Part shown: positions 15,313 through 16,926 of the stretch, piece after piece
Numbering within the stretch: the first letter of the stretch is position 1
How the letters are laid out: each line of letters begins with the position of its first letter
Source: Oscillospiraceae bacterium
GTDB lineage: Bacteria > Bacillota > Clostridia > Oscillospirales > Oscillospiraceae
Reading direction: 5' to 3'
DNA length: 16,926 nucleotides
NCBI GenBank assembly: GCA_031266955.1
Contig: JAISAA010000178.1
Location: 1 to 16,926 of the forward strand
Program-made: the position numbers and the translations under genes
The notes under the pieces: generated by a model
The model's database searches: none
Seen by the model: only the letters and a program-made list of their open reading frames with translations
Told to the model about the DNA's origin: nothing

Positions 15313-16926
15313 TCAACGCAATTCCTCAAAAACGCTGACGTCGTTTCCGAACCAGTCCTTGCCTGTCGTTTTGCGCAGGGAAGCGATAACTTTCAGCTCC
15401 TCGTCGGGCAGAGCCTCGGTGTACACATTGTCCGCCGTGAGCGCGAAGCGTTCTTTGTCCGGGATGCTTTCTTTTAGAACACGGACGCCGTAGCGCTCAA
15501 TGTCGGCTGAGACGATTTGTCCGTCGAGCCTTACCGTCGGCGTACTTATCAGCGGGCTGCCGAACCCGATGCCGATCCCGTTCGGCGAACCGCTGACAAG
15601 GTTCAAGCCCCAACGCGTCGCCTCTTCGCGGGTGAGTACGGCAAGTTCGACCGCCGCGCCGTCCGCTTTTATTATGACGCTCGGCGGCTGTGGGTCGTCG
15701 AGCGTGATTTTCGATTCGCCGTTTTGCGTGTAAACGGTGACAGTCCGGCTGACGCCTTGGCACAGGTATTTATCATAGCTCCACGCGAACGGCTTGCCGG
15801 GCCCGGCCCAGCGTATCCATTGATTTTCGATGTCGTATGGGCTGCGGCTCAGCTCGGCGGGCTTTACTTTTCCGGCCATTATATCGAGCAGCTGCGTCAA
15901 ATCGCAGTCCTGCACCGCGTGCGGGCCGTCGCGCACAACGCAACCGATGTTCTCCGGTACGGCGAGAAGCTCGTACACCTCCGCCGCGGCTTTGCAATTC
16001 AGTACCGTGGACGGCGAATTTAGCCACGCCTGCAACGCTTCGCCTGTCCAGCAGATAAGCGGCCGCGGCGCGATGACCGCCGCGACCGCATGCATATCAA
16101 AGGGCGCGCGGCAATAGTTGTCGCCGCCGACCCACATTTGCGCCCGGGAGCAAAACCACGCGGATTCGTCGGGATTCGCGATGGCGCGCTGAGTGCTCTC
16201 GTTACGGCTGTAAACCTCGTCCGCGCCGCGAAAGAACTGGCCCTCCGTGGAATATCTGAACCCGCTGAGGCCCCCGCCGCCCGGGTCGCTCGGAGCGGCT
16301 ATCGCGATACGCTCATCGAACGCGGCGGAAAGCACCGCCGCTTTGCCGTTGCGGCTGCATCCCGTGACGGCGCATTGCCGCCAGTCGATGCCGAGCTCAG
16401 GCTGATTTTTCAGTGCGTCAACGATCCGCGACACGCCCCAGCACCAGCCCATAAGCACACCGCTGTCGAATTCGTATTCGTCCGCGTCGTAGGGATACAG
16501 CGCGCAATACGCGCCCGTGCGCGGGTTGTCGCCGCCGTCGGAGTACACTGACTGCGTATTCAGCGCGACGTAGGCGTAACCCGCGCTGAGGATACGGTCA
16601 ACCTGTTCGGGCGTCAGGCCTCCGACGCAAATGATACACTTGCAATCGTCAGCGCCATCCGGTACGCGGAACGCGTCCAAAACTATTTCGGCGGCTCGGT
16701 CGTTGTCGCGCACTTCGATCACCGCCTCCGGGCGTATCGGCGGTATACCGGGGAACCACGCGGGCTGCTCGCGCTCGGCGCGTTCGTCTTCCGAAAGCGC
16801 GCGCAGCCGCGAGTTTTGCTCGGGCGTTGAATGCTTGTGCCCGTAAAGATAAAACTGCATCAAGTCTAATAATTCCGCGCGCCGCGCTTGCCAGTCGGAA
16901 GCTGTTTTGACCTTTGAGCCGTCAAA
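15313..16926 (-). CDS. CE15 glucuronoyl esterase-like protein (5' end outside window)
   Basis: 537 residues are visible. The frame stays open to the window edge with family-like sequence (FDGSKVK...SDWQARRAELLDLMQFYLYG), so the TTG at 16863 and ATG at 16860 are internal and the true start, with any signal peptide, is upstream. CE15 enzymes cleave the ester between glucuronoxylan and lignin. Evidence: nucleophile motif GCSRNGK (Ser codon 16354-16356), following FDERIAIAAPSDPGGGG, FDMHAVAAVIAPRPL, and the catalytic His region DGPHAVQ (His codon 15919-15921). A C-terminal extension of ~180 residues, beta-rich by appearance, follows the catalytic domain. It ends upstream of the uvrB promoter and appears transcribed separately. 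Family call is good; substrate could differ from lignin-carbohydrate esters. Confidence 0.85.
   Translation of the reverse strand, partial: FDGSKVKTASDWQARRAELLDLMQFYLYGHKHSTPEQNSRLRALSEDERAEREQPAWFPGIPPIRPEAVIEVRDNDRAAEIVLDAFRVPDGADDCKCIICVGGLTPEQVDRILSAGYAYVALNTQSVYSDGGDNPRTGAYCALYPYDADEYEFDSGVLMGWCWGVSRIVDALKNQPELGIDWRQCAVTGCSRNGKAAVLSAAFDERIAIAAPSDPGGGGLSGFRYSTEGQFFRGADEVYSRNESTQRAIANPDESAWFCSRAQMWVGGDNYCRAPFDMHAVAAVIAPRPLICWTGEALQAWLNSPSTVLNCKAAAEVYELLAVPENIGCVVRDGPHAVQDCDLTQLLDIMAGKVKPAELSRSPYDIENQWIRWAGPGKPFAWSYDKYLCQGVSRTVTVYTQNGESKITLDDPQPPSVIIKADGAAVELAVLTREEATRWGLNLVSGSPNGIGIGFGSPLISTPTVRLDGQIVSADIERYGVRVLKESIPDKERFALTADNVYTEALPDEELKVIASLRKTTGKDWFGNDVSVFEELR

Noticed and set aside
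16858..16863. TTG or ATG start for the esterase-like gene
   Set aside because: The frame stays open to the window edge, and the upstream residues match the family's N-terminal region, so these codons are internal.

Overview
The window looks like a chromosomal segment of a moderately high-GC Gram-positive anaerobe, most likely a gut or rumen clostridium of the Oscillospirales type. This is inferred from strong GGAGG-type ribosome sites, sigma-A-like promoters with 17-base spacers, the gene families present, and intergenic spaces filled with GC-rich hairpin repeats. No rRNA, tRNA, CRISPR array, transposase or phage gene is visible.

Layout. On the + strand: the 3' part of an unrecognised gene with a winged-helix-like C-terminus (1-576), tightly followed by a divergent UvrA-type ABC ATPase (590-3442). 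A 644-base gene-free stretch follows. It holds a hairpin repeat, two opposed promoter-like sites around a structured region, a terminator-like hairpin, and a good promoter leading to an 8-codon leader ORF. Next come three ABC exporter half-transporters in a row (4087-6033, 6508-8286, 8421-10199). The last two are tandem duplicates with near-identical ATPase domains, and each is preceded by a copy of the hairpin repeat. A third repeat copy followed by the last 37 bases of an ABC gene (10311-10347) looks like the scar of another tandem copy that was lost. On the - strand, converging on this array: uvrB (13209-15185), a small-multidrug-export family membrane protein (12748-13212) and a polytopic PTPS-related/YfhO-like membrane protein (10334-12742) form a compact operon with a clear promoter at 15220-15248. 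Upstream of it, also on the - strand, is a CE15 glucuronoyl-esterase-like gene (15313 to the window edge, 5' end missing).

How the genes may work together. UvrB is the DNA-damage-loading helicase of nucleotide excision repair. The UvrA-like protein has both ATPase cassettes and most zinc ligands but is not adjacent to uvrB, so it may be a second UvrA rather than the housekeeping one. The ABC exporters probably export a peptide, lipid or drug; no substrate gene is visible.

The most interesting signal is the family of modular hairpin repeats (five copies). It shows stem covariation, sits directly against ABC ribosome sites, and in one copy is read in frame as about 52 residues inside the membrane protein gene.
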